In this document: in pieces, positions 1 through 7,800 of the stretch | Position numbering within the stretch: position 1 is the first letter of the stretch | How the letters are laid out: the number at the start of each line of letters is the position of its first letter | Source: JBBQHM01 sp038323965 | Lineage (GTDB): Bacteria > Verrucomicrobiota > Verrucomicrobiia > Chthoniobacterales > UBA10450 | Assembly: GCA_038323965.1 (NCBI GenBank) | Contig: JBBQHM010000040.1 | Location: 1-18,944 of the forward strand | Length of the DNA: 18,944 bases | Direction: 5' to 3' | Position numbers and translations under genes: made by a program | Notes under the pieces: model-generated | Seen by the model: the letters and a program-made list of their open reading frames with translations, nothing else | Databases searched by the model: none | What the model was told of the DNA's origin: nothing

Positions 1-75
1 TTTGCGTAAGTCAGCGGAGGCATAACGGAATACTCAGGCCGCACAGCCGAAGGCGTCAACGCTGCTCGTCGCGGG

Positions 76-1368
76 TTAAGTCACCAGGGCGCGGCTGGAT
101 CGGAAATCCTCGTAGCTGCGCCCGGTCGTAATTTGTTTGAGGATCTCGAGCGCATTCCAGAGCTCCGTGAAAGTGTTGTAAAGCGGCGATGGCGCCAGGC
201 GGATAATGTCAGGCTTACGAAAATCGGGCACGACGCCGCGCGCCCGCAGCGCAAGGCATATCGGCTGGGCATGTTCGTGCTGAACGGAGACATGGCCGCC
301 CCGACGATCCGCGTCGCGCGGTGTCCCGACGGTGAATCCGCAATCGCTGAGCGTGCGGTCGATCGCGCTGATGATGAACTCGGTCATCGCGACCGATTTT
401 GCGCGAATGGCCTCAAGTCCCGCCTCCTCGACTGGCTTTAGCGCGCCATCGATCGGCGCCATGCTTAACACCGCCGGAGTTCCGATTTGCAGCGCCGATG
501 CGCCCATGCCGGGGAAAAATTCATCCGACATTTCAAACATGCTCTCCTTGTGCACGCTCCACCATCCCGCCATGCCGGCATCGACCACGCCGCTCTCATT
601 AAAATGTCTGCGATTAAGATAAAGTCCCGCGACCGAGCCCGGTCCCGCATTCAACCATTTGTAGTGACCCCAACCGGCGAAGTCCGCGCCCCAATCGTCC
701 AAGGCGTGCGGCATCACACCAACGGAATGCGACATGTCGAGCCCGATAATCACGCCGTTTTCCCTGGCGGCGCGGCAGATTCGTTCGAGGTCCAGCAGTT
801 GCCCCGTCGTGTAAACAACGGACGGGAAAAGCGCCATTTGCAGCTCGGGATTTTTCAGCGCCTTCACGATTTCCGCCTCCTCGAGGAATCGCGATTTTCC
901 CGCGGGTGCAATGACGATGTTCTCCTCGGGATCGAGCCCGCGCAGTCGAAGATGGCTGCGTAATGCATACCGATCCGTCGGAAAGCTGTGCGCATCGATC
1001 AGGACCTTCCGACGTTCCGCCAGGGGATTATATAGCGTCGAGAGCAACTGATGCAGATTGATCGTCATGGAATTTGCGATCGCGATTTCGTCCGCTTCTG
1101 CGCCTACCAGTTTCGCGACGCGTGCCGCCAGCGACTCCGCCATGGTGAACCAGGGCGAATCGCCGTCCAGCCAGCCGCCAATTCCCCCCGACTTCCACTT
1201 CTCGACGACGGACATCAGCGTCGCCTCGGCATCGTGCGAAAGCAGGCCCAGCGAATTTCCATCGAGGTAAATGCGACCGTCCGGGACGAAGAAGCGCGAT
1301 CGGTAAGCCGAAAGCGTATCGTCGCCGTCTAATCTCTCAGCGAGTTCGCGTGAAGGAGGCAGCGTCAT
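76..1368 (-). CDS. kynU: Kynureninase, bacterial (Pseudomonas-like) type
   Basis: A PLP-dependent cytosolic hydrolase that splits L-kynurenine to anthranilate and alanine, or 3-hydroxykynurenine to 3-hydroxyanthranilate. At 430 residues it has normal family length. Visible landmarks are GNSLGL (about 37-42), the fold-type I aspartate in GLDMSHSVG (D211), the PLP lysine K237 in HYKWLNAGPG, and the C-terminal IIRLAPSPLYNTF that is diagnostic of kynureninase. W66 lies seven residues before the PW motif and G296-T297 stands in the IGTP segment. These match the Trp and Gly-Thr of the Pseudomonas enzyme rather than the His and Ser-Asn of the human enzyme, so kynurenine is the expected preferred substrate (inference). 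It is transcribed divergently from the 3-hydroxyanthranilate dioxygenase gene with 94 bp between them. The ATG start has no strong Shine-Dalgarno site. A second, dissimilar kynureninase lies at 12663-13934. Confidence 0.95.
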   Translation of the reverse strand: MTLPPSRELAERLDGDDTLSAYRSRFFVPDGRIYLDGNSLGLLSHDAEATLMSVVEKWKSGGIGGWLDGDSPWFTMAESLAARVAKLVGAEADEIAIANSMTINLHQLLSTLYNPLAERRKVLIDAHSFPTDRYALRSHLRLRGLDPEENIVIAPAGKSRFLEEAEIVKALKNPELQMALFPSVVYTTGQLLDLERICRAARENGVIIGLDMSHSVGVMPHALDDWGADFAGWGHYKWLNAGPGSVAGLYLNRRHFNESGVVDAGMAGWWSVHKESMFEMSDEFFPGMGASALQIGTPAVLSMAPIDGALKPVEEAGLEAIRAKSVAMTEFIISAIDRTLSDCGFTVGTPRDADRRGGHVSVQHEHAQPICLALRARGVVPDFRKPDIIRLAPSPLYNTFTELWNALEILKQITTGRSYEDFRSSRALVT

Positions 1369-1427
1369 GGAGGGACGACGCTACCGCGTTTGATCTCATC
1401 ATCAATCAGGCGCGCGGTCGAACGGGT

Positions 1428-1456
1428 TTGACGCTCAGATGCTACGCAAATAGCCT
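1428..1456 (+). promoter_or_regulatory. Possible sigma-70-type promoter for the dioxygenase/decarboxylase pair
   Basis: In the kynU divergent gap, TTGACG (1428-1433) and TAGCCT (1451-1456) are separated by 17 bp. Transcription would begin near 1463, right at the first ATG of the dioxygenase. This would be a leaderless message, or a short leader if the GTG at 1523 is the true start. The -10 match is weak (T, A and final T only). Confidence 0.35.
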
Positions 1457-1462
1457 CAAGCC

Positions 1463-2047
1463 ATGGCTGAACTTCTCGGATCGCCTCTCGCCCGGCCAAC
1501 TGGTTCCGCGGCGCAGCCCTCAGTGCAGTCGCCGATTAATCTGAAAAAGTGGATCGAAGAAAATCGCCATCTCTTTAAACCGCCAGTCAGCAACCGATAT
1601 CTTTATGATGGACGCGATTTTTTTGTGATGGTGATCGTTGGTCCGAATGCGCGGAACGATTTCCATCTCGTCGATTCTGAGGAATATTTTTACCAGCTCG
1701 AAGGCGACATTAAGGTTCGGATCCGTGAAGGGGATCGAATCGTCGATCATCTCGTGCGCGAAGGTGACACGTTTTTTATCCCGCCGAACGTGCCGCATGC
1801 CCCGGTCCGGCCACCAAATACAATTGGCGTCGTAGTCGAACGTCGTCGTCCTGCTGGCGAACGGGAGCACGTCATTTTCTACTGTGATAAGTGCGAGGCT
1901 GTCGTCGAAGACATGAACTTTGACTGTGGCGACATCGTTGAGCATTTCAGCCAGGCGATGCTCGACTTCTGGAACGACGACCAGCGGCGTACTTGTAAAT
2001 CCTGCGGCCACAAAGTGCCGAAACCGGAGCCGGTGAAACTTTTTTAG
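1463..2047 (+). CDS. nbaC: 3-hydroxyanthranilate 3,4-dioxygenase
   Basis: A cupin-fold non-haem Fe(II) extradiol dioxygenase that opens 3-hydroxyanthranilate to 2-amino-3-carboxymuconate semialdehyde. The iron ligands are visible as H68, E74 and H112, and the substrate-binding arginines as R64 and R116. All sit exactly 17 positions later than the known residues of the Cupriavidus metallidurans enzyme (H51, E57, H95, R47, R99). The C-terminus carries two CxxC pairs, CDKC and CKSC, the rubredoxin-like iron site of bacterial HAO. The family usually begins just before the PINLKKW segment (residue 24 here). The first 17-20 residues may therefore not be translated; an in-frame GTG at 1523 is the alternative start, and neither start has a clear ribosome site. 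The decarboxylase that uses its product follows 41 bp downstream. The gene is also called haaO in other organisms. Confidence 0.95.
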   Translation: MAELLGSPLARPTGSAAQPSVQSPINLKKWIEENRHLFKPPVSNRYLYDGRDFFVMVIVGPNARNDFHLVDSEEYFYQLEGDIKVRIREGDRIVDHLVREGDTFFIPPNVPHAPVRPPNTIGVVVERRRPAGEREHVIFYCDKCEAVVEDMNFDCGDIVEHFSQAMLDFWNDDQRRTCKSCGHKVPKPEPVKLF

Positions 2048-2088
2048 GTGGCTTGTTCGTCAGGTCGGCAGTCGTCGCGACGTGATCG

Positions 2089-3132
2089 ATGAAGATCGAT
2101 CTCCACACCCACATTCTGCCGCGCGAGTGGCCCGATCTCGACGCGAAATACGGCTATCCAGGTTTCGTTAGGCTCGAGCATCACCAGCCGTGCTGCGCGC
2201 GGATGATGATAGGCGACAACGTCTTTCGCGAGATCACCGACAACGTCTGGGAGCCGGCGCGACGGATCGAAGACATGGATCGCAGCGGCGTATCGATGCA
2301 GGTGCTTTCGACCGTGCCAGTCATGTTCAGTTACTGGGCAAAACCAGCAGACGCACTCGACCTTTCCCAGCGGCTAAACGATCACATCGCCGAGGTAGTC
2401 CGCGCGAATCCGGGCCGATTCGCAGGCCTCGCCACCATCCCGCTACAGGATCCCGAACTAGCCGCGCGCGAACTGGAACGATGCGTGCGCGACCTCGGCC
2501 TGCGCGGCGCACAGATCGGGACGCATGTCGCTGCGAACGAACATTGCCACAATACCGCCGGCCGCAATTTGGACGACGAGTTCTTGAACGTTGTTTGGAA
2601 AGCGGCAGAAGACTTGGACGCTGCGATCTTCGTTCATCCCTGGGACATGCTGGGCAGGGAACGAATGCCTAAATACTGGCTCCCGTGGCTAGTCGGAATG
2701 CCCGCCGAAACGTCGTTAGCTATTTGCTCGATGATGTTCAGTGGCGTCTTCGATCGCTTCCCGAAACTGCGTGTCGCCTTTGCGCATGGCGGCGGCGCCT
2801 TTCCATTTACGATTGGACGTATCGAACACGCCTTTCACGTGCGACCAGATCTCGTCGCGATTGATAACTCCCGGAACCCCCGAACCTATCTGGCTCAACA
2901 AGTTATCCCTGCGCGTTTCTACGTGGATTCTCTTGTCCACGATGCCGATGCACTAGGGCTCCTCTTGAAACTCTTCGGTCCGCAACGAGTTGCCCTCGGC
3001 TCGGACTATCCATTTCCGCTCGGCGAAGAATCCCCGGGAAAGCTCATCGAATCGATGCGCGAACTCCCCTCGAGCGATATCAATCGTTTGCTTGCGGGCA
3101 CGGCGCGAGAGTTTCTTGGGCTAAAGAATTAG
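2089..3132 (+). CDS. nbaD: 2-amino-3-carboxymuconate-6-semialdehyde decarboxylase (ACMSD)
   Basis: An amidohydrolase-superfamily zinc enzyme that decarboxylates ACMS to 2-aminomuconate semialdehyde. This diverts it from spontaneous closure to quinolinate. The protein has 347 residues and starts with the canonical MKIDLHTHILP. Expected metal ligands are H6 and H8 (HxH), H183 in FVHPWD and D306 in GSDYPFPLGE. H233 in FAHGGG is the likely catalytic base, and R47 and R244 sit where the family has substrate-carboxylate arginines. The next enzyme in the route, the semialdehyde dehydrogenase, is encoded 12 kb away at 15048-16505 on the other strand. The start is fixed by the conserved N-terminus; no good Shine-Dalgarno site is present, and coupling to the upstream gene is likely. 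Confidence 0.95.
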   Translation: MKIDLHTHILPREWPDLDAKYGYPGFVRLEHHQPCCARMMIGDNVFREITDNVWEPARRIEDMDRSGVSMQVLSTVPVMFSYWAKPADALDLSQRLNDHIAEVVRANPGRFAGLATIPLQDPELAARELERCVRDLGLRGAQIGTHVAANEHCHNTAGRNLDDEFLNVVWKAAEDLDAAIFVHPWDMLGRERMPKYWLPWLVGMPAETSLAICSMMFSGVFDRFPKLRVAFAHGGGAFPFTIGRIEHAFHVRPDLVAIDNSRNPRTYLAQQVIPARFYVDSLVHDADALGLLLKLFGPQRVALGSDYPFPLGEESPGKLIESMRELPSSDINRLLAGTAREFLGLKN

Positions 3133-3141
3133 AAGTTCCGT

Positions 3142-3173
3142 TTGACCTTGGACTCGGATCCAAGGTGTAGGTT
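3142..3173 (+). promoter_or_regulatory. MerR-family promoter/operator with 20-bp spacer
   Basis: TTGACC (3142-3147) and TAGGTT (3168-3173) are separated by 20 bp, too long for ordinary sigma-70 but typical of MerR-activated promoters. A perfect 7-bp dyad, CCTTGGA (3146-3152) and TCCAAGG (3159-3165), fills the spacer and overlaps the -35 box, as in CueR/MerR operators. It lies in the 50-bp gap after the ACMSD stop and just before the thioredoxin-like gene. The MerR protein encoded 280 bp downstream is the obvious regulator, giving autoregulation. Transcription would start within a few bases of the ATG at 3183, so the mRNA is probably leaderless. Confidence 0.85.
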
Positions 3174-3182
3174 GCCCAATTA

Positions 3183-3452
3183 ATGAAAACGGGATCAACT
3201 TATATTTCTAAACGAACGATAGAAATCTTCAGCGCGGGTTGCCCGCTTTGTCTCGAAACAGTCGAGCTGGTGAAGAGCGCTGTTACCGACTGTGGCTGCG
3301 AAATAATCGAACACCATTGCAACGGCACCGAGCTTTGCGAGGAAGCCAAAAACTACGGAGTAAAAGTAATGCCAACCGTCTTCGCAGATGGACGCATCTT
3401 ATTCGAAGGCAGGATCACAGCGGAACAAGCTGCGACGCTAACATTGAGCTGA
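3183..3452 (+). CDS. Small thioredoxin/glutaredoxin-fold protein
   Basis: An 89-residue single-domain thioredoxin-fold protein with a CPLC active site (C20, C23) after the first beta strand (RTIEIFSAGC) and a cis-proline at P64 in VMPTV. Five cysteines in all (C20, C23, C37, C39, C46) plus C52 make it Cys-rich for its size. No signal peptide is seen, so it should be cytosolic. It is the first gene of an operon under a MerR-type promoter, with merR starting 2 bp after its stop. A role in passing bound metal or keeping thiols of the neighbouring membrane protein reduced is inferred from context only. It may stand in for MerP, which is absent. Confidence 0.8.
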   Translation: MKTGSTYISKRTIEIFSAGCPLCLETVELVKSAVTDCGCEIIEHHCNGTELCEEAKNYGVKVMPTVFADGRILFEGRITAEQAATLTLS

Positions 3453-3454
3453 TC

Positions 3455-3883
3455 ATGGGGAAATCGTTGCTTATTGGCCAGCACGCGGCCTCAGCCGGAA
3501 TTAAGCCGGATTCCGTTCGCTCCTATGAGCGAACGGGGTTGCTCCCTAAACCGCGCCGCAGCCTCGCCGGTTACCGCGTATATGACGAACGCGCCGTCAG
3601 CCGTCTTCGCTTCATTAAAAAGGCGCAGGCGCTCGGCTTTTCGCTGGATGAGATTTTTCGCATTCTCAAACTTAGACAACGGGGAGATAGCGCGTGCCAT
3701 TCCGTGCTCAAGATTGCCGAAGCGACATTAGAAGAGACTGAACTTAAGCTGCGCAAACTACGGACTTTTCGCGATTCGCTCGCAGCGAACGTCGCGCGTT
3801 GGCGACGGCTTCCTGCTCGGAGAAAATGTGCGGCGAAGTTTTGCGACCTGATCGAGACAAGCGAAGCGGTCGCAGCTCGATGA
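3455..3883 (+). CDS. MerR-family metal-responsive regulator
   Basis: A 142-residue MerR-type activator. The N-terminal winged helix is clear: IGQHAASAGIKPDSVRSYERTGLLP (residues 7-31), then RVYDERAVSRLRFIKKAQALGFSLDEI. A long dimerisation helix runs over about 83-115. Three cysteines could bind metal: C81, at the place of C82 in Tn501 MerR; C130, in CDLIE where MerR has CPLI; and C125. The MerR cysteine equivalent to C117 is not at its usual spacing, so mercury specificity is not certain. The reading frame is open far upstream, but the ATG at 3455 starts exactly at the conserved domain and follows the preceding stop by 2 bp. The stop overlaps the next ATG (ATGA). It likely acts on the dyad at 3146-3165. 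Confidence 0.9.
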   Translation: MGKSLLIGQHAASAGIKPDSVRSYERTGLLPKPRRSLAGYRVYDERAVSRLRFIKKAQALGFSLDEIFRILKLRQRGDSACHSVLKIAEATLEETELKLRKLRTFRDSLAANVARWRRLPARRKCAAKFCDLIETSEAVAAR

Positions 3884-4449
3884 TTAAAGTTCTGGATCGA
3901 GTCGGATCCGTCGGGGCGTTGGCAGCGGCCGTCGCAGCTCCCTGCTGTTTCCCGCTCTTCGCAACGGTCGCGGCCGGCGTCGGCCTGGGGTTTCTTGGTC
4001 GGTTTGAAACGGCCGTGCTCTATATCTTCCAAGCTTTCTCGCTCCTCGCCGTGATCGGGCTGGCGATTAGCTATCGCGCTCATCGCAATCTGGGTCCGCT
4101 GCTACTCGGAGTGCTCGGCCTCGCTGCGCTAGCCAATACTTTCTATCGCTCGTGGAGCTTGGAGCTGCTTTACGCGGGTCTTTTTGGCGTCGTAGTCGCG
4201 AGTATTTGGAATTGGTTTTGCCATCGTGCGCGCCGCATCAAGGAACCGGTATTGCAGTCGGTGATCGCGTGCCCTTCGTGCGGACACCGAAGCGAAGAAA
4301 CGATGCCGACGAACGCCTGCCTTTATTACTATGAATGTACGGGCTGCCGAAAAATGCTTAAGCCGAAATCGGGCGATTGCTGTGTCTTCTGCAGTTACGG
4401 GTCTGTTCCCTGTCCGCCGGTTCAGGTCGGGAATGCTTGCTGCACCTAA
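3880..4449 (+). CDS. merC: MerC-like metal transporter fused to a GDCCVxC Cys-rich domain
   Basis: A 189-residue protein with two parts. Residues 1-115 hold about four membrane segments (roughly 11-35, 44-64, 70-88, 94-113), with a Cys pair in the first (APCCFP, C22-C23) as in MerC/MerT mercury importers. Residues 125-189 are soluble and Cys-rich: CPSCGH (C131, C134), C147, CTGC (C153, C156), the GDCCVFCSYG signature at 165-174, C178 and C187-C188. This second part matches the GDCCVxC domain family, usually a separate small (seleno)protein in mercury operons. Both cysteines of the signature are encoded as Cys. The start overlaps the merR stop (ATGA), so translation is coupled. The true start is taken at 3880, not further upstream in the open frame, because upstream codons lie inside merR. 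The transported metal, Hg(II) or another soft metal, is inferred. Confidence 0.85.
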   Translation: MIKVLDRVGSVGALAAAVAAPCCFPLFATVAAGVGLGFLGRFETAVLYIFQAFSLLAVIGLAISYRAHRNLGPLLLGVLGLAALANTFYRSWSLELLYAGLFGVVVASIWNWFCHRARRIKEPVLQSVIACPSCGHRSEETMPTNACLYYYECTGCRKMLKPKSGDCCVFCSYGSVPCPPVQVGNACCT

Positions 4450-4673
4450 GTCCATCGACCCCTGTTGGTTATGCGGGCAAAGATGAGGTCGCGGACTATC
4501 TGGAACATTACGCGCGCATCATGCAACTGCCCGTTCGGATGGGCGACGGTGTGGCATCTCTCGAACGAACCGAAGGCGTTTTTCGCGCGCGGACGAGCAA
4601 CGGAACCGAGATCACGGCAGCGAGCGTGATTGTTGCGACTGGTCCGTTCGAAAACGCGAATGTTCCCTCTTCG
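4446..4673 (+). pseudogene. Fragment of a flavin-containing monooxygenase / CzcO-like oxidoreductase
   Basis: One frame here reads YAGKDEVADYLEHYA, then LPVRMGDGVASLER, then GTEITAASVIVATGPF. This is the middle of an FMO-type NAD(P)/FAD-dependent oxidoreductase: the helix after the first FAD site, then the ATG motif. The N-terminal FAD-binding GxGxxG region and everything after the ATG motif are missing, leaving about 75 residues of an expected 350-400. The fragment begins at the very end of the merC gene and has no start site of its own. CzcO-like flavoproteins are often found near metal-efflux genes, so it may be a relic of the metal island. The following 180 bp up to the cusA stop show no gene. 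Confidence 0.75.
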
Positions 4674-4853
4674 CCAGAACGCGCAGCGGCAAGCGCACCG
4701 AAGAGCGACCCCATGAGTGCGCCACGAGATAACACTTGGGCGCGTTAAACGCGGCAATTCTGTTTTGCACACACCAACGCAGGATGGTTAGCCCAGCGCA
4801 GGCTACCCCGATCGGTATTAGCACCGACGTTGCGACATGCTTCAAAACTTTGA

Positions 4854-7800
4854 TTACGCGGGTTGCAGCGTTGGCACGGGACTCTCGATCTGCCGCTGGT
4901 CCTTTAGACCGCGCTTCCTCCACAGGACATAAATGACCGGATAGATCAGCAGTTCCATGATGGCCGAAGTCACAATTCCTCCGATCATGGGAGTCGCGAT
5001 TCGTTTCATGACGTCGGTGCCGGCCTCGGTGGCGGGCGACCACATGATGGGGAGCAGGCCGAAGAGGATTGCACAAACGGTCATGATCTTTGGCCTGATG
5101 CGCTGCACCGCGCCTTCGATGACTGCGTCGTGCAGGTCTTTGAAATTGTTCATCCGGCCTTCCGCCTTAAATTTTTCCCAGGCGTGATCGAGATACAAAA
5201 GCATGACGACACCCGTCTCCGCATCGAGCCCGGCGAGGGCGATGATGCCAACCCAGACCGCGACGCTCATGTTGTAACCTAACAAGTAGATTAACCAGAA
5301 CGCGCCGACTAATGAGAACGGCACGGCGAGCAGGACGATAAACGTTTTCGTAACCGACTTTGTGTTGAAGTAAATCAGCACAAAAATTATCAAGAGCGTG
5401 AATGGAATCACGACTTTGAGTTTCTTCATCGCGGCCTGGAGATATTCAAACTGTCCCGCCCACTGAATGTAGTAACCGGGCGGATACTTAATTGTTTTGT
5501 TCAACTGTTCCGACGCGCGCCGGACGTAGCCGGCCAGATCGCTCGTCGTGATGTCCACGAAAACAAATCCGACCAGCTGGCCGTTTTCGTCGCGGATGGA
5601 TGGCGGACCGGTCTTGTAATTGATGTCGGCCAGCATCGAGATCGGCACCTGCGCGCCGGTGGGCGTCGCGACCAGCACGCGCTTGAGTGAGTCGAGGTCG
5701 TCACGAAAATCGCGCGCGTATCGGACGCTGATCGGATAACGTTCGCGGCCTTCCACCGTGGTGCTGATGGTTTTGCCGCCAATCGCGCTTTCGATCACGT
5801 CGTTCACATTGCCGACGGTCAGTCCATAGCGCGCGGCCGTCTCGCGTTGGATATTGAAGTCGAGGAAGTAACCGCCCGTCGTTCGTTCGGCATAGACGCT
5901 GCGCGTGTCGGGGAAATCGCTCAGAGCTTTTTCAATCTGCAGCCCGATTTCCTGGATCTTTCCGAGGTCAGGCCCGAAGATCTTGATTCCAAGTTTGGTG
6001 CGGAAACCGGTCGTCAACATCTCGGTCCGGGTCTGGATTGGCATCCAGAAAATGTTCGCCATCCCCGGTGTTTTAATGTTGGCGTTCATCTCGGCCGTCA
6101 GCTTGTCCCACGTCATTCCGGGTCGCCATTGTCCGGGCGGTTTCAAGGTCAGCACTGTTTCGAACATCGAAAGCGGCGCGGGATCGGTGGGCGACTCGGC
6201 TTGGCCTGCCTTGCCAAACACCCTCTCGACCTCGGGGATTTTGCGCAGCATTCGATCCTGAATTTGCAGGATCTTCGTCGCCTCGGTGATCGACATGCCC
6301 GGTACTGCCGTCGGCATGTAGAGCATCGTGCCTTCATTGAGCGGCGGCATGAATTCCGAGCCGAGTTTCTTGAACGGGATGATCGTGATCAGCAGGACGA
6401 TCGCGGCCGCGATCAGCGTCGGCCAGCGGAAGCGCAGCACGAAATTGACCAACGGTTGGTAAGCCCAGATGAGGAAGCGATTGATCGGGTTCTTCGCTTC
6501 CGGCCGGATTTTTCCGCGGATGAGCAGCGTCATCAAGACTGGTACGAGCGTCACTCCGAGCACCGCGGCAAAGAACATCGAGAACGTTTTGGTAAACGCG
6601 AGTGGCTTGAACAGCCGGCCTTCCTGCGCTTCGAGCGAGAAGACGGGAATGAAGCTCACCGTGATCACCAAGAGTGAAAAGAAGAGTGGGCGACCGACGC
6701 TCTTGGCGGCGGCGATGACCGTGGCAACACGCTCCTCGCCGTTCGGCTCACGGCCATTTTCCTCGCGGAAATGTTCGAGGAATTTATGCGCGTTCTCCAC
6801 CATGATGATGGCCGAATCGACCATCGCTCCGATGGCGATCGCGATGCCACCGAGCGACATGATGTTGCTCGTTAGGTCGAGCTTTAACATCGGCAGAAAG
6901 GAAAGAATGATCGCGATCGGCAGCGTGATGATCGCCACAAACGCCGAGCGCAGGTGCCAGAGAAAAACCACACATACGAGCGCAACGACGATGCTTTCCT
7001 CGATCAATTTCCATCGCAACGTTGAGATGGAATTCTTGATCAGCGTGCTGCGATCATACGTCGGCACGACTTTGACTCCTTCGGACAACGAGCTTTTGAT
7101 TGCTTCCAGCTTCTTTTTGACGCCCTCGATGACATTGAGCGCGTTCTCGCCGTAACGCATTACCACGATGCCGCCCACGGTCTCGCCTTTACCATCGAGC
7201 TCAGCGACTCCGCGCCGGAGGTCGCCGCCGAGATGCACGGTGCCGACATTTTTCACGTAGATCGGCGTGCCGTTATCGACCTTGAGTGGGATGTTTTCTA
7301 TGTCCTCGATGCTCTTGATGTAGCCGCGACCGCGCACGTAATACTCCGTCGTAGCGACCTCGAAGGTTTTGCCGCCGACATCGGCGTTGCTGTCTTTGAT
7401 TTTCGCGACCACGTCCGAAAGAGGAATGCCGTAACCGAGCAGTTTGTTCGGATCGAGATCGACCTGGTATTGCTTCACGAAGCCGCCGACCGACGCGACT
7501 TCGGCGACGCCTTTGACCGACTCGAGCGCGTAACGAAGGTTCCAATCCTGAAATGAGCGCAGCTCGGCCAGGTTGTGCTTTCCCGTTTCATCCACCAGCG
7601 CGTACTCGAAGACCCATCCGACGCCCGTCGCGTCCGGGCCAATTACCGGATTCACGCCTTCCGGCAGTGAACCGCGCACCGAGTTCAAGTATTCAATGAC
7701 CCGCGAGCGCGCCCAATAAATGTCCGTGCCGTCCTGAAAAATGACATAAACGAACGACTTGCCGAACATCGACTCACCGCGAACGAATTTCACTTTGGGT

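Noticed and set aside
3239..3454. Upstream extension of the MerR reading frame
   Set aside because: It lies wholly inside the thioredoxin-like gene and is not MerR-like; the domain starts at the ATG at 3455.
3142..4449. Complete mercury-resistance operon
   Set aside because: No mercuric reductase, MerP or MerB is present, and the regulator's cysteine spacing differs from Tn501 MerR.
4612..4853. Minus-strand open frame after cusA with a short hydrophobic run (SVLIPIGVACAGLTIL)
   Set aside because: No ATG or ribosome site after the cusA stop, only a possible TTG; it overlaps the FMO fragment on the other strand and matches nothing I know.
5847..6677. 276-codon plus-strand open frame opposite cusA
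   Set aside because: Composition is that of an antisense shadow and the cusA frame is intact with all family motifs.
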